Source: Penium margaritaceum
Taxonomy: Eukaryota; Streptophyta; Zygnematophyceae; Desmidiales; Peniaceae
NCBI GenBank assembly: GCA_023375785.1
Contig: SZWC01004851.1
Coordinates: forward strand, 96,425 to 133,321
DNA length: 36,897 nt
Reading direction: 5' to 3'
Shown piece by piece: positions 1 through 11,131 of the stretch. The translations under genes and the position numbers were made by a program. Below the pieces are notes generated by a model, which had not been told where the DNA came from, ran no database searches, and was given only the letters and a program-made list of their open reading frames with translations. How positions within the stretch are numbered: the stretch's first letter is position 1; the number at the start of each line of letters is the position of its first letter.

Positions 1-390
<390 letters not shown>

Positions 391-879
391 CTAGGCCTAC
401 CCTTTACTTGAGTTATGGTTAATCGACCCACTTTTATACACTACGCAACCTATGTATACTAGTCCTCTAATGTCTGCATTTCCTGGAAGTTTACCTACGT
501 GTATACACTTGTTACATCACCAATGCCTTTGTGAAAACATTTCATCTTCTTTTAATTGGGGTTTATAAATCCATTACCTTGATTCCCAAATATTATGTTC
601 ATGCAAAGCTCAAAACATAATCCATCGTTTTGAACTGGCCTGGTTTTCTCCTCCAAATTCCTCAAGGACATGTCTGTTTGACATAATACTATGGAAATTG
701 TATGGGTAATTGTCTGTTTGACACAAATACACACGTGTATATATTTTTATGTATACTCTTCTCGATTGAGGACGTCGATCATCGTCAATCGACGACACAC
801 AAACAGGGAGAACAGGATGACTTCACTCGTGCAATTGCACCATGGGTACTATGGAAATGGAAAAAGAGAACCCTGATCC
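391..879. other. Non-coding stretch with a MITE-like end at 410
   Basis: No credible gene. Starting at 410, GAGTTATGGTTAATC followed by an ACCC and ATACACT tract matches, over roughly 45 bp, the left end of the 268-bp MITE at 14559-14826, so a second copy or fragment of that family probably begins here. I could not find its other end or a target duplication. A 13-bp direct repeat (TGTCTGTTTGACA) occurs at 669-681 and 710-722. The short frames on both strands overlap each other and match nothing I recognise. Confidence 0.5.
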
Positions 880-1050
880 ACCCCCCTCCCCCAAACACCC
901 TGACTCTATTGGGGGAGTGTATCAGAGAATGTATCGTTATGCGCTCGCAAATGTACACAAGTGTATTTATACACTTGTGTATTCATTATGTGTCCCTCCA
1001 TATACACTTCCCAATACACCCCTCCAATACACTTTGAGTAGAGGGGGGGA
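880..1050. repeat. GTGTAT/ATACAC inverted-repeat module, copy 1
   Basis: This is an imperfect palindrome. The left arm has a C-rich edge, then ATTGGGGGAGTGTATC. The centre is itself palindromic (ACAAGTGTAT...ATACACTTGT around 956-980). The right arm has ATACACTTCCCAATACACC and ends in a G-rich edge. The same order of parts recurs at 1318-1490 and 1721-1890, so this is a dispersed or locally duplicated family of small inverted-repeat elements, MITE-like in structure. I could not define a target-site duplication. A 28-C run follows immediately. Confidence 0.7.
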
Positions 1051-1059
1051 GACGTCGAG

Positions 1060-1087
1060 CCCCCCCCCCCCCCCCCCCCCCCCCCCC
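1060..1087. repeat. Poly(C) tract, 28 bases
   Basis: Uninterrupted run of 28 C directly after inverted-repeat module copy 1. Short reads and polymerases handle such tracts badly, so the stated length may be wrong. A similar tract lies at 35010-35036. Confidence 0.95.
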
Positions 1088-1317
1088 GCAAAAGAGTGAA
1101 AAGTGTATATAGAGTGTGTATCAAATGGTGTATCTGGTAGACAGCTGTATAATACACCTGTGTACACAATGTAAATTAGATGAAACCTAGTCTAAGCCGT
1201 CATTACGAGTCATCCGACGGATTACGATAACTTAACATCGCAAGGGCTAGCGCTTAACCATTCAATGTTATTTGCACCTTGCGTATCATGTAACCACGCC
1301 ACGTTGAGAGCACCACC

Positions 1318-1490
1318 ACCCCCCTCCCCCAAAACAATGTGAGTGTATTGGGGGTGTGTATTGGGTTGAGTATGAGGAATCCACTAAAAAGTGCACACAG
1401 GTGAATTTTAACACTTGTGTATTGTTACGACCCCTCTCCCGATACACAACCCAATACACTAACCAGATACATTTTGGTATGGGGAGGTAT
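1318..1490. repeat. GTGTAT/ATACAC inverted-repeat module, copy 2
   Basis: Same architecture as copy 1: a C-rich left edge (CCCCTCCCCC), GTGTATTGGGGGTGTGTATTG, a central AACACTTGTGTATT, then GATACACAACCCAATACAC and a G-rich right edge (GGTATGGGGAGG). The arms are more diverged than in the other two copies. No coding content. Confidence 0.65.
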
Positions 1491-1720
1491 CAATGATCCT
1501 CCTTCTCCAAAGTTATAATTTTGTTGTGATAGATTCTCATTGATTACAACCGGTAGACATCCAATAGACGAACATTTCTTCATTTCTGTTTTCATTCAGA
1601 GTTTCCATACATCATCGATCTTAGGCATCCGACAGTGCTCTGGATGCAAACTTAGAACCAAAACGCAATCAAAATGTCCTAGTCCCACCATGATGACGAA
1701 ATAATTGCACCCCAATGAGA

Positions 1721-1890
1721 CCTCCTCCTCCAAACACTATAAGTGTATTAGGGGAGTGTATCGTGAGTACTCACCAATATGTACATAAGTGAATTAAGTC
1801 ACATGTGTATTTAACCCCCCCCCCCCTCTTGATACACTTCCCAATACACCCTCAGTACATATTTGGGCTACCAAGGGGGGGGAGGGGGGG
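1721..1890. repeat. GTGTAT/ATACAC inverted-repeat module, copy 3
   Basis: The left arm (CCTCCTCCTCCAAACACTAT, then GTGTATTAGGGGAGTGTATC) is an imperfect reverse complement of the right arm (GATACACTTCCCAATACACC followed by a G-rich edge). The centre carries ACATGTGTATTTAA and a run of 13 to 14 C. Three copies within about 1 kb suggest serial insertion of one family into itself or tandem spread. Confidence 0.68.
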
Positions 1891-2267
1891 ATGCTCATGC
1901 ATTGACAAAAACAAATTGGTGAAAATGCAATAATCCGCTCGATCTTTGGAAATACGTTCTTGATTGGGAGCTTGCAGAGAGTAGTACAATTCAATGTCAG
2001 TGACTAAATTACAACCATAAAATGAACTTAACTTAAAGCACACAATACGTGCCAAAGTGAAAAATCACATACTTTAGTGTTTTGGACAATTGTTTTAGTA
2101 AATTTAGTTTAAACAAAATGAACTGCACCCATCTCTCGATCAATTTCTGAAAAAGTCTTGTGGTCATGTACATGAAACTAACGGTGAACATAATTCTAAC
2201 CAGTAATTTCCAGGAAACATTAATAATCTGCTAAGCTATTTTCCTAGAAGTATCCTCACCATATGTT
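1891..2267. other. No feature seen
   Basis: AT-rich sequence without a convincing reading frame, repeat or RNA gene. Confidence 0.4.
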
Positions 2268-3144
2268 TCACTGTTTTACACACATTAACAAGCGTGTGGA
2301 CTTGGGGTGATTGGGCATAAATACATCACTTTTGGACTGACCAACCCCAAGGAGGTCTGAGTGGACCAACTCCAACAAAGACAGTGCCTTGGAAGTGAAT
2401 TCAGGGTAGGTGCAGTGATGCATCTTACTCTGCGTGCAAAAGAGGCAATCGGTCTTGGGCGCATTCTCAAAGGAAGCTGTGTAAAGACCTAGGGCTAGCC
2501 ATGTCCGATTGAGCTTGGACATGTTGTTCGAGCTCACCATCAGAGGCGACAATGGAGTAAACGCCAACACTCTGGGGGGATAACACTAGTGACAAACACA
2601 TGAGCACAACTGGATGCGGGGAGGAACCAGGTGGAACGCAATGAGGGATACCATAAAGACCCATCATGGTGCATGCATAAATAGAGAGCAGGCTGACCTC
2701 GAGACCAAGGACACAGACCACATCAAGAGGGAGAAGGGGCGATATGGACCATCAAGCGTACACAGACCCCTGACCACTTTGACATGAAAGACCTGAGAAG
2801 AAGCAATACAAGCCAATCAGAAAGAACCAACGGGCCTGAGAACCACAAAGTGACAAAACAACAGGTCGTGTGATGGGTAAGATCAGAGTCGATGGTCTAG
2901 GCACACTCCCTCAAAACCCGTAGTCTCACTGAGAAACATGCTTCATAATACATTGTCCCTGTTGGACGCTTAGCAAAGGACTCAAAACAACCTCGACCAA
3001 CACCAATTTATGAATCCTCAATCTAGGCAGTGCTGTCAGGTCCAACCTCATCACAAGCCGACGACACTCCTCCACACACATCATCACGTGTAAGAAATAC
3101 AACAAGACAATCTGTCTGTGATCCAGCCAACTACTACAAGACAC
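2268..3144 (-). pseudogene. Ty1/copia polyprotein fragment (GAG-pre-integrase and integrase N-terminus)
   Basis: Read on the minus strand, the frame at 2268-2570 contains the GAG-pre-integrase and zinc-finger signature: CLFCTQSK near 2425-2447, then LLELVHSDLLG near 2345-2380. This corresponds to the usual copia pattern of a C-x2-C pair followed by LDLVHSDL at the start of the integrase catalytic core. The upstream frames at 2467-2721 (with GLEVSLLSIYA, like the conserved PGLxxNLLS before the integrase finger) and 2926-3144 continue the same protein in other frames, so frameshifts and stops separate them. Nothing downstream (lower coordinates) continues into the rest of integrase or reverse transcriptase, and no LTR is visible. 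It is a truncated, dead copy. It is not close to the copia element at 18946-28882, whose equivalent motif is CLDCAQGQ. Confidence 0.72.
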
Positions 3145-4929
3145 TTACACCTCCCTGAGTGTGAAGCGTCAGCACTTGAAACTCTTCAATGATGGGATCC
3201 CGTGGGCCCCGGTCACAGCTACTACCCAGAAAAGTGGAGACCTCCGCTGAATTTTTTTATTGTAAGGCAACCTGCTTATCATACCGTGTATAATTTACGA
3301 CAAAATCTGACAATGGTTAAAAAAAAACACTATTTACAAGTGAAACTTTTCATTTTTGTTTTCACTTTGGACGTTGTTTTGTGATGGATTTTACACACCA
3401 TGCACTATTTTTTCCTGTACGTCAGAATGATTCAACTCCTGCAGCGTCAAGTCTGGGGCCAGACCATTGCTTTTTTGTAATGGTGTATCGATTGTGAGAA
3501 TAAAAGGGATATGCTCAGAGCGTGCGACAGTGTGTCACAATATCACGAGTGTGGCACAACATCCGAAGTGAGAGTTGCAGAAAAACCCAAACCGGCGGGG
3601 AAAAAATATCAGTGGACACCATTTGTCTCTCACCATAAAAGTTACCACTTCATTCAAACCAGGTAGGTTTTCATGAATAATTATTGTTGGTAGGGTATTT
3701 GGCGTCGGGAGACGTATGTTACGTGTGTGCCTCCTTGAGGTCATGCGTGATTGCATGATCACGCACAGCCCAGTCAAGGGTTTTCTAGCACTTGGTTTGA
3801 GAACCAGTGCATTCACAGTTGTAGTAGTGGGAAAAACATCTACGGCCACTGCTCGGTAGATGTTGCTTTTGCTGTTGCATTCTTTTTTCATGTTCTTCTT
3901 TCCACATATTCCCTTGTATGGCTGTTACAATGCCCCAAGCCTAGCCATTTGAGGTAGAGGGAGAGGAGGATGAAGCATTGGATGGAGGGCTGGAGAACCG
4001 AGACAAATATGTTAGAGGTGTCCCAACCATTATTGCAAAAAGTACGCTCTCCCGTTGCGCTCAGGCTGCCTTCAAGGCCAATTTCACCTGAAGGAAGTGA
4101 CGATGGGCTTGAGGAATGAGCCAAAGCAACTCGAACTCTTGCACATAATGACAAGGTCAAAACCGGTGAAGAGCTTCAAGTGTTCCAGATGAAGTTTCCA
4201 CAATTGCATCCCCCCATCAGTCTCAAGGTGCACGTAAATATGCATGGCGTGTCGCCAGTAGTCAATTTCGAGCTCCAATGAACCTTGACTGAAGGAGCAG
4301 AACTAGCGTAGCCCGCTTGCCCTTCTCACATGAGTCTTAGTAGCAAGCAGAATTAATGCAAACTCCCAAGCCTTTCGTAGGTTTGCTCCAGTCCTGGTCT
4401 CTTCTCTACTTAGTAAGGGACAGAAGTTGACAAAAACATCTTCTGGCATAGAATAGATTAGGCCGCACATGGCTCCTGCTACTGTCTAGACCTAGCGAGT
4501 GTCTAAGATCTGGTAGTGACAATGGTAGTAGGGCCAGGCGCCCCCTTGAGTCAGTCCACAAATGAGACAGGACCTCTCAGCAATCAAAGCCTACGTCACT
4601 ATCATAGCAGGGTGCAGGAGTCTCAAATTCCTTTGGTCGTCACTTTGTGGCGATGAGAACCTCAGGCTCCTGTGACTGTGGATGTAGTAGAGGGAGACTG
4701 CCATTGAGAGGGAAACCTAGAAAGGAAAATCATGTGGATGATTGGACATGGTCCTGACGACATTCTGGCACTGATGTGGCCCATTGTGATCCTATGTACA
4801 GCTCACGAATCTGCTCTTAAAGTAGTCTTAATCCCAGGTGAGTCATCATCCATCTGCTCCTCTTCCCAGGTGTCAATCATTATGTTGTACAGCTATAATG
4901 GCAGGCAACCACATCCCACATTGTTGTCC
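3145..4929. other. Long stretch without a recognisable gene
   Basis: Frames here are all under about 120 codons, overlap on opposite strands and show no known motif. No repeat, tRNA-like or LTR-like structure stood out. It may be very old transposon debris. Confidence 0.4.
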
Positions 4930-5570
4930 TTGTTTAGTAGCTAATATTGCTGCATGTGTAGCTACTATTATTGCACTACACAATGACAAATCTACGCAGG
5001 CACACAGCTGAGCCACTGCTATTTCCACTACCGATGTGCTCCTACCACAACTATTGACATTGTAACTATGTTGCTTCCACCACCGCTCCTGCTGATATAT
5101 TACTATCCTCACTACTACTATTGCTATTGAGATGTTACATATGCGTCCTGCTACTATTACAAGATATTGTTGCTTGTTGCGGCCATTAATTGTTGTTGTT
5201 ACTCCTCACTGCTCCTTTCTACCGCTGCTGCCGGTTCTTGCATTGTAGCTCGCTGTCAGCCGCCGCTATTACTACCGCTTCCCACTACTATTGTTAGGAC
5301 TCAAATGCTACATTCATTGCATTGGTGCTATAACTAATCAACGTGGATGTTGTTGCAATTACACTCCTGCTACTAATATCATGGCAGTGGAGGTAACTCA
5401 CGCTGATATTACCGTCGCCACCATCGACTCAATGCGGTTGAGTGATGATCTTGCTGCTGCTGATCTCACTATGGTTTTTATGTTGTTGTTGTCTTCTATG
5501 TCTGGTTCCATGAACGTGACTATAGTTATGACTCTCATTGCTACTGCCAATGCTTCCTTTCTTGTGTAGC
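4930..5570 (+). repeat. Cryptic trinucleotide-rich region (CTA/TTG/GCT-like)
   Basis: The plus strand is enriched in loosely repeated trinucleotides such as ACTACTATTGCTATTG and GCTACTATTATTG, without a strict unit. One open frame, 5291-5569, reads as an Ala/Thr/Ile/Val-rich peptide (92 codons). In composition it resembles the Ala/Thr-rich N-terminal gag region of the copia element at 25370-25870, so this may be a decayed copia gag segment on the plus strand. I see no domain motif that proves this. Confidence 0.35.
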
Positions 5571-6424
5571 TCAGCAAGAAGAGTCTCCTTGCTCAAATAC
5601 CAAATTATGATGATATGAAGCTTCCTAGCCTTACTGACATTGACATGGTAACTCTATCCTTTCAGCTGACGCAATAGCATGCAAGACGATTATAAGAAAT
5701 AGTAAGGGTTGGGCTACGGAGATGCACAACGTCTCATAAGCCTCAATGTCTTTAGCATGGAGAGAGCACACAACATAAATATGTACTGTGGCACACGATC
5801 GGTGACACACATGCCAATGCCAGTTTGTCCTAGAACCTGCTCAAAATCATTATTTTGGCCGTGGCTATGTGCACATGCATCCTAACAAAGAACCGTTAGA
5901 AACTATTGATGTAAAATCTTGAGTCAGATGCAAATACTGCACACATAAATGCATCTGACAACAATTGGTGGAAAAGCAATGCAAACGTGCAAATCAGGCT
6001 CAAAAGCCAATCCACTAAGAAAATTATGGATACTACAAAAAAACTGTAAAGGGCTACAACAAGCACCCCGGATGGCTTGGCAGTAGTCAGGCAGTTACCG
6101 ATGGGTGGGCTATCACCCGATGATGCTCCAGCACCAGTTGGGTCCGCATTGGGGACGAGCATGGATATGGCCGAGTGGCCACATTAAGCTGTGAAAATGG
6201 TTTGGGATGGCTAACATCACAACAAGAGGGAGGATGCAAGGTGCATGTTCAATGACCAAAGTGTCGGTGAACGTCTATCAGATTGTTTTTATTTCATCAA
6301 AATCCCTTGCATTCCCACCTAGCACCCTCCAATCAGATGGCCAATCGAGGCCGTCGCGATCGAGGACCACGATTGGACGGGTGGGTTGGGGTAGTCTGTG
6401 CGAGGGGGGGTTGAGGATGTGGGA
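5571..6424. other. No supported gene
   Basis: Short frames only. A minus-strand frame at 5896-6162 is hydrophobic in its middle but has no supporting context. Nothing else recognised. Confidence 0.35.
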
Positions 6425-6934
6425 TGTTATACAGTGGAACATAGATGGTGAAAAGATAGGAGGTACAGAGTAAAGGAGGATTGAGGAATTGGTAACATTA
6501 GGTTATTTTTCATAAGCAGTAATTGTACTTTAATGGAAAACGTTGCAACTGTTGAATGCATGTCAACATTTCCGAAACAAGAATGAGCTAAGTGGCATGT
6601 GTAATGGCGTGTCGTAAAAGGTTGCTTCAACAAACACCATGGAGAATTCAATGGGTTGCAAGAATATCTATGAGCGTCTTTGTAAAAGTCCAACATCGTT
6701 GAGAAGTCCACCAAACGGTATCAGAAGATAAATGCGTTCTGCAATCGTTCTGTTAAAAAAAATTGAAATCTGAACCTTCTAGAAAGGAACACTAAAGGTC
6801 TGGGCATATTTTCCAGTATGTCCTCGGTCGAACTACGCATGAATTTGGAGGTCGACGTGTGGAGGGCCATGAATGGGAGGACAAAAATGGCCACATTTGG
6901 ACTTTAAGGATTCATGTACGTGAGGAACGTGACA
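6425..6934 (-). repeat. Gypsy-C 3' LTR
   Basis: On the plus strand it begins TGTTATACAGTGGAACATAG, which aligns with the start of the Gypsy-A LTR at 12780 (TGTTATGCCGAACGGAGTGT), including the following GATGGTGAA block. It ends in GTGACA directly before a pyrimidine tract that is the PPT on the minus strand. The distal half matches the distal half of the LTR at 10052-10542 (GGAACACTAAAGGTC versus GGAACACCAAAGGCC). Confidence 0.78.
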
Positions 6935-6950
6935 CTTCCCTACCCCTTTT
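6935..6950 (-). other. Gypsy-C polypurine tract
   Basis: Minus strand AAAAGGGGTAGGGAAG sits immediately before the 3' LTR. It matches the position and composition of the Gypsy-A tract at 13335-13348. Confidence 0.75.
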
Positions 6951-7029
6951 CGCCGTGACATCCGAGCTCATTACAAGACATATGTGGTTTCTATGTACAC
7001 TGACCATCATATTGGTGATTTAAATCATG

Positions 7030-8000
7030 TAGGTTGTTTTAGTGCTCTTAGATGTTGTTTGATATGTTCTTAGCCCTACCCCTTGACAAGATATTGCATC
7101 AATTATCCTGTTTAGAGATGTCCAAGAAGATCCTAAAAAATGTACGCCGTGCCCTTGTCTCATTCCACAAGTGGTGGTAGAGGCACGTATATGCCAGAAG
7201 AGTACTTCCTTTGGTCTTGATACAGGTTGAGCTGGCTGATGTTGAATACCGGGTTGAAAGCCATATCGTCGCGGAAGAAGAGCGTTTTGATGATAAGTGT
7301 CTACATTTCTTTGATCATAAATGGTTCCAACCACTTAGGTTTGATATTCATGCAATCCAATCCTTGTAGATTGATGTTTCTTTATCTGAGTAGGATACAA
7401 TCACTGATGTGGAACTCGGTGTCCATCCAATGCTTATTCACTACTTGCATATTCACCACTTCTGTCTTTTCAAATATTTCAAGTCTTGCTGCTTGATGCC
7501 GACTGTTTATATATTTCTCAGAATCTACAAAGATGGTAGAGTTTTGAGTAGTTTGCTGTAAATGAATTTGAAGGGATTTTTTCCCATTTCTGCCGATGTT
7601 GCAGAGTTGGAGGCAAGATCGGCGGTTGGCAAATTAACCGCCCAGTCAGTGCCATATGGCTTGCAAAGGGTTTGGAGCCGTTGTTGGAGTGTCTTCTTGG
7701 TACTCTTTATCTGCCCATTGGTCTAGTGATGAATGGCCATCGAGAGCTAGATCCAACTTCCGTGACAAGTCGTCAACTCCCGCAAAATTCTCCTGGTAAT
7801 GCATTCCTCTCTATCAATTTTCATGGAGGAGGAAGCGCCATGTACTCAGACAATGCTGTAGAGGAACAGCCACATATTTCCCTCATTGTACTAAGGTTGA
7901 AGTCCGTCATATTCTAGAACAGGTCGAACAGCTCAAGGATTATATCAAACCCCTCCATTTTGATGGGGAGAACAGTCTCAAAGTCAATGGAGACCTCCGA
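7030..8000 (-). pseudogene. Gypsy-C integrase core, C-terminal domain and chromodomain remnant
   Basis: Reading the minus strand from 8000 downward and allowing for frameshifts, the sequence gives EEPWSEVSIDFETVLP near 7945-7990, like the integrase core start in Gypsy-A, where the equivalent is TEPWADIFMEFVTGLPV. Next comes the segment before the core end (GTDW near 7650), then MGKNPFKFIYSKLL near 7570-7610, equivalent to TGKTPFEVVYGKLP. The C-terminal module KPKWLEPFMIKEM follows near 7310-7350. A very degraded chromodomain-like stretch (YLVKG) lies near 7070-7150. No frame longer than about 100 codons survives. The protein would have joined element cDNA to host DNA; it cannot now be made. 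Confidence 0.75.
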
Positions 8001-8099
8001 CCATGGTTCTTCAAGTACCAGTAGCAGTTGAGGTAAATCCCTTTTATTTCGCTTATTCTGAATCATATTTGACATTAAACACATGTCTTGCATAAGTTC

Positions 8100-8510
8100 T
8101 CAAACGTCAGTTCACATCTTGTCCTGCTAGTAGCACTTCACAGTTTTTTTTATGTCTTGTCTTTGCTGAATATTCCTTCTTAATCGGTGTCATGGCACTC
8201 CTCCACTAGCATACAATGTATATTGTCATTGGGTGGTGTGAAGAACAGGTGAGTAAATTTCTGTCACCAATATAATTCGTGGAACAAGAACTTGGTCTTG
8301 TTGTACTTTTTTAACTCCTTGTAACTCTTCATAAATATCATCGTGTGTCATAAATAACCTCTTGCTGACAAGTATCGTGCCAGTTTTTTCCATTATTTTT
8401 GGTCCTCAAATCAGAGTAATCGTTGGAATTTTTTTCCCAGGACAGTACTCGATGTCTCAGTCAAAATTGGACTCAAGGAACTCAAGGAACTCCATCATGA
8501 AAATTCTGGC
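8100..8510 (-). pseudogene. Gypsy-C RNase H end and integrase zinc-finger linker remnant
   Basis: At 8440-8500 the minus strand encodes MEFLEFLESNFD followed after a stop by DIEYCPGKK, equivalent to MDFLESRFDYNIKYRPGK in Gypsy-A (15140-15193), which is the end of the RNase H-like domain. From 8100 to 8330 the nucleotide sequence aligns with the Gypsy-A linker at 14900-15030. In the element this links RNase H to the integrase HHCC finger. Many stops are present. Confidence 0.7.
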
Positions 8511-8532
8511 ACTTGCCAGAATATTCATGATG
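8493..8532. repeat. Hairpin: 19-bp arms, 2-base loop
   Basis: CATCATGAAAATTCTGGCA and TGCCAGAATATTCATGATG are inverted repeats with one mismatch, separated by CT. This is a near-perfect stem inside the dead Gypsy-C, just where alignment with Gypsy-A is lost. Confidence 0.85.
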
Positions 8533-8919
8533 GCATTTGGCCTGACTCGAAGCCCCATGATAGGAGCTAGAGGCAGAGTATGAGTTGATGATAAATGTGG
8601 AGGACGTTTTGGAGCCATAAGAGAAAGGTGGCTGAGGAATTTTTTTTTGTTGTTGTTCAAGCTCATTGTTAGGACATAATGCGCTTCACATCCTTTCAAG
8701 TATTTTGAAGTCTGTTCATGGCGTAGGAGAGGAGGTTCTGTAACAAATATATGGTCACATATGCTTTTGACTCTGTTAATGTAGAGTTAATTATTGTTTT
8801 TAAACTTGTTGGTGTGAATGTGGGAGATTTTCTTGAGTAGGTTAGAATTCTAGGTTGAGTTGTTTTCCCTGTATTACTACTTGAATTACTGACGGAGAGA
8901 TTTCATGATGTAACTCATG

Positions 8920-10037
8920 AATTTGCGGTCTCCAGTAGTTAGATTCGTGGATTTGAGTATTGTAGTCTGGAGCAATGCAATGAGCCAATGCAATGAGCTC
9001 TTGCCGTCATGTGTGGAAGGTTCTCCCAAATGCTAGATATTGTTATTACTTGCCAAATTGTTTGCCAAAGGCCGTTGTTGTAGTGGAGTCCGAGTGTTTT
9101 TGGGGATAATGTCACTGCTCATGACAATTTCATGAAATGTTGTGTATACTCAGTCACGTTGGGGTGCTGATGCGAGCGTTGAAGCTTGCACCATGCATTT
9201 GAGAATTAATTCAGCTTTCCAGAGCAGGCGAGGATGGCATGGGTGAAGTTGATAGTGTTCTCTGGTAGAGTTAAAGAACATTGCCACATCAGATTCATTT
9301 ACATGAGAGATAGAATGCCTGCGGATGACGATGTGAGTGTGGTTGCAAGAGATGTTGCTCCATCTTTGTTACTCTCCTGTTGCTGTTAAATGGTCTGTAG
9401 ATAGAATCACCGCTTAAATACTATGACACAAAAAAACAAGGCCGCATAGTCAATCTTCTTTTGATTCATTTTGACCCCATGAGAAGTGCTTCACACCTTC
9501 AAATTCATCAGTCATATCCAAACTGTTGGTCTGAGATTGATCGGTGAGCACTACTTATTGTGCGTGCACATTCTGAAGCTTCTCCATAGCCCCAGTGAGT
9601 TGTCAGAGCAGATGGTTTTTGAGGATCTCACATCCTGATATTTTCTAGTACATGACTTACTTAATGTGAGCCTTTTGGCTAGTGCATCCTCTCATCATGC
9701 CAGGTGCCGTCCCAACGGGAAATGGTGGAGGCGAAGGATTAGCCATGCCCGAGGGTTCTGTTACCGGATTGGCCGTCGGAGTCCATGGAGTTACGCCATT
9801 CATCATGGAGCTTGCTGCTGCCATCTGGTCTACCTCGAGAGCATCATATACTACAACAGCTGATCATCCATCGTCAAATTCTTCTTGAGATACCATTACT
9901 CACCGCCCAGTGTAATCTATTTGTTCACAGTTGTTGTTACAAGGTGTGCAACCTTCTCGAGAGCAGAGATACGTTGAGGCCTTGTGTGATGTTGTCACCA
10001 TTGAGTAAAGTCATCAGGTGTTCCTCAAGTTCATTGA
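8920..10037 (-). pseudogene. Gypsy-C gag and leader remnant
   Basis: From 9200 to 9550 the plus-strand sequence aligns with the Gypsy-A gag antisense at 17700-18000; for example, a GGTCTG...CTTAAATACTATG block corresponds to the SWWSDL region. From 8925 to 9000 it matches the gag segment near 17390-17470. From 9666 to 9890 it matches the same segment of Gypsy-B at 12163-12375 in inverted orientation (TGLAVGV versus TGLTVGV). The open plus-strand frames at 9666-10102 are antisense by-products. The gag would have formed the particle shell, but no intact frame remains. Confidence 0.7.
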
Positions 10038-10049
10038 ACTCGGATACCA
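10038..10049 (-). other. Gypsy-C primer-binding site
   Basis: The minus strand reads TGGTATCCGAGT, a degenerate form of TGGTATCAGAGC, which is complementary to the 3' end of plant initiator Met tRNA. It lies two bases inside the LTR, the same spacing as in Gypsy-A and Gypsy-B. Confidence 0.78.
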
Positions 10050-10051
10050 AG

Positions 10052-10542
10052 GGTTATGCTGAGCAGGACGCTGATAGTTCACAGGTAGAAGGCGTAGTGT
10101 AGAAGATGATTTGAGGCATTGGGACAAGTGGAAGTTTGCTCATAAGCTAAAAATTTACCCGAATACAAATTGTTCAAATTTTCAAGAGTATGAATACACT
10201 AACAAAAATAAAAATGCAAGGCTGCTAAGAGAAACTCCACTAACAAGTCATGGATTTCAAGAACATTGAGGTACATCTTGACGAAATGCTGGAAACATCA
10301 AGAAAAATGTTGGAAAACATGGGTAAACTGATGTGGTTCGTGATAGTTATGTCGACAATTTTGGAAAGTGTTCGAACCTGCCATAACCTTATGGAATGGA
10401 ACACCAAAGGCCTTGGCAGGTGGCCAAAATTCCCTCAGCCGATCAATGTAGAAATCTGGAGGTAGATGCACAGTGAACCATGAATGTAAGGTAATAAATG
10501 TCCACGCATGGAGTTTAAGAACTCGTGTGTTCCATAGTGACA
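10052..10542 (-). repeat. Gypsy-C 5' LTR
   Basis: On the plus strand it starts GGTTATGCTGAGC...GTTCACAGGTAGAAG, homologous to the Gypsy-A 3' LTR start (TGTTATGCCGAAC...GTGAACAGGTAGAAG). The first base of the TG is mutated. It ends at ATAGTGACA, matching the end of the 3' LTR (GGAACGTGACA). A plus frame (10250-10465) and a minus frame (10298-10693) that runs into the flank cross it without known motifs. Confidence 0.75.
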
Positions 10543-11110
10543 TACGCAAGTCCCAAAAATCCATCAGTAGTATTATTTTCCTTACATTTATGACCCACCG
10601 CGCGTAGACCTCAGGATTTGTATGCCATTCCTCCAAGGGCATTTTAACCACCTGCCCCGACCTTCGATGTTCCACTCTCAAAGGTTCTGACACATTTGAC
10701 CACTTTCAAGAAGGGTCAATACAAGTGCCGCGAACCGTATTGATGTTTTGATACCACTTGGCTGACTTAAAGGCTATACTTTTATCCAACAGGGATGTGA
10801 TCATATATCCACGAAATTCCCAATACATCTGATATATCCAGTAACTGCTCTTTAACAATGCCATTTCCAGCATTATTTAAATTTCAAGCTGATGTATCCA
10901 CAGGTTGAATAAAGGCAACAACGTATTAGGAAAAAGTGTGCAAATACCACGTCGTTGTTGCATGAAACGCAATGTCATAATGCTGATGTCATCAGGCTCG
11001 TTGTACAATCACATATCCCTCTTTCAAGGTGTTTGTGATTATTTGAGTGAGGGGATTGCGTGGGGGGTCTGAGATACCCCATGCATTGAAACGGAATCTG
11101 CTGTACCCCG
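10543..11110. other. Flanking sequence with a possible second PBS
   Basis: No gene demonstrated. At 10745-10756 the minus strand reads TGGTATCAAAAC, which resembles a retrotransposon primer-binding site (TGGTATCA core) and could mark the 5' end of a further minus-strand element whose LTR would lie above 10757. I could not find a matching LTR pair, so this is tentative. The minus frame ending in this region reads into the Gypsy-C LTR. Confidence 0.3.
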
Positions 11111-11131
11111 ATACTACGGGGCCCAACAGAT

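Larger units (their letters stand above)
6425..10542 (-). mobile_element. Gypsy-C: decayed chromovirus-type Ty3/gypsy retrotransposon
   Basis: The element is bounded by two diverged LTRs of 510 bp (6425-6934) and 491 bp (10052-10542). The internal order on the minus strand is PBS, leader and gag N-terminus, gag, a short gap, RNase H end and linker, integrase, chromodomain remnant and PPT. Every part is homologous to the better preserved Gypsy-A (12780-18606) when aligned by eye. The internal region is about 3.1 kb against about 5 kb in Gypsy-A. The missing part corresponds to protease, reverse transcriptase and most of RNase H, lost between about 8520 and 8920. All frames are riddled with stops. 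The 5-base flanks (TGGGA left, TACGC right) do not match, consistent with great age. This is the oldest-looking of the three gypsy copies. Confidence 0.82.

Noticed and set aside
5896..6162. Minus-strand frame with hydrophobic stretches
   Set aside because: No start context, neighbours or family resemblance; AT-rich chance frame is more likely.
10298..10693. 131-codon minus-strand frame
   Set aside because: Runs through the Gypsy-C 5' LTR into the flank; no domain. Part outside the LTR (EWHTNPEVYARWVINVRK) looks protein-like but I could not place it.
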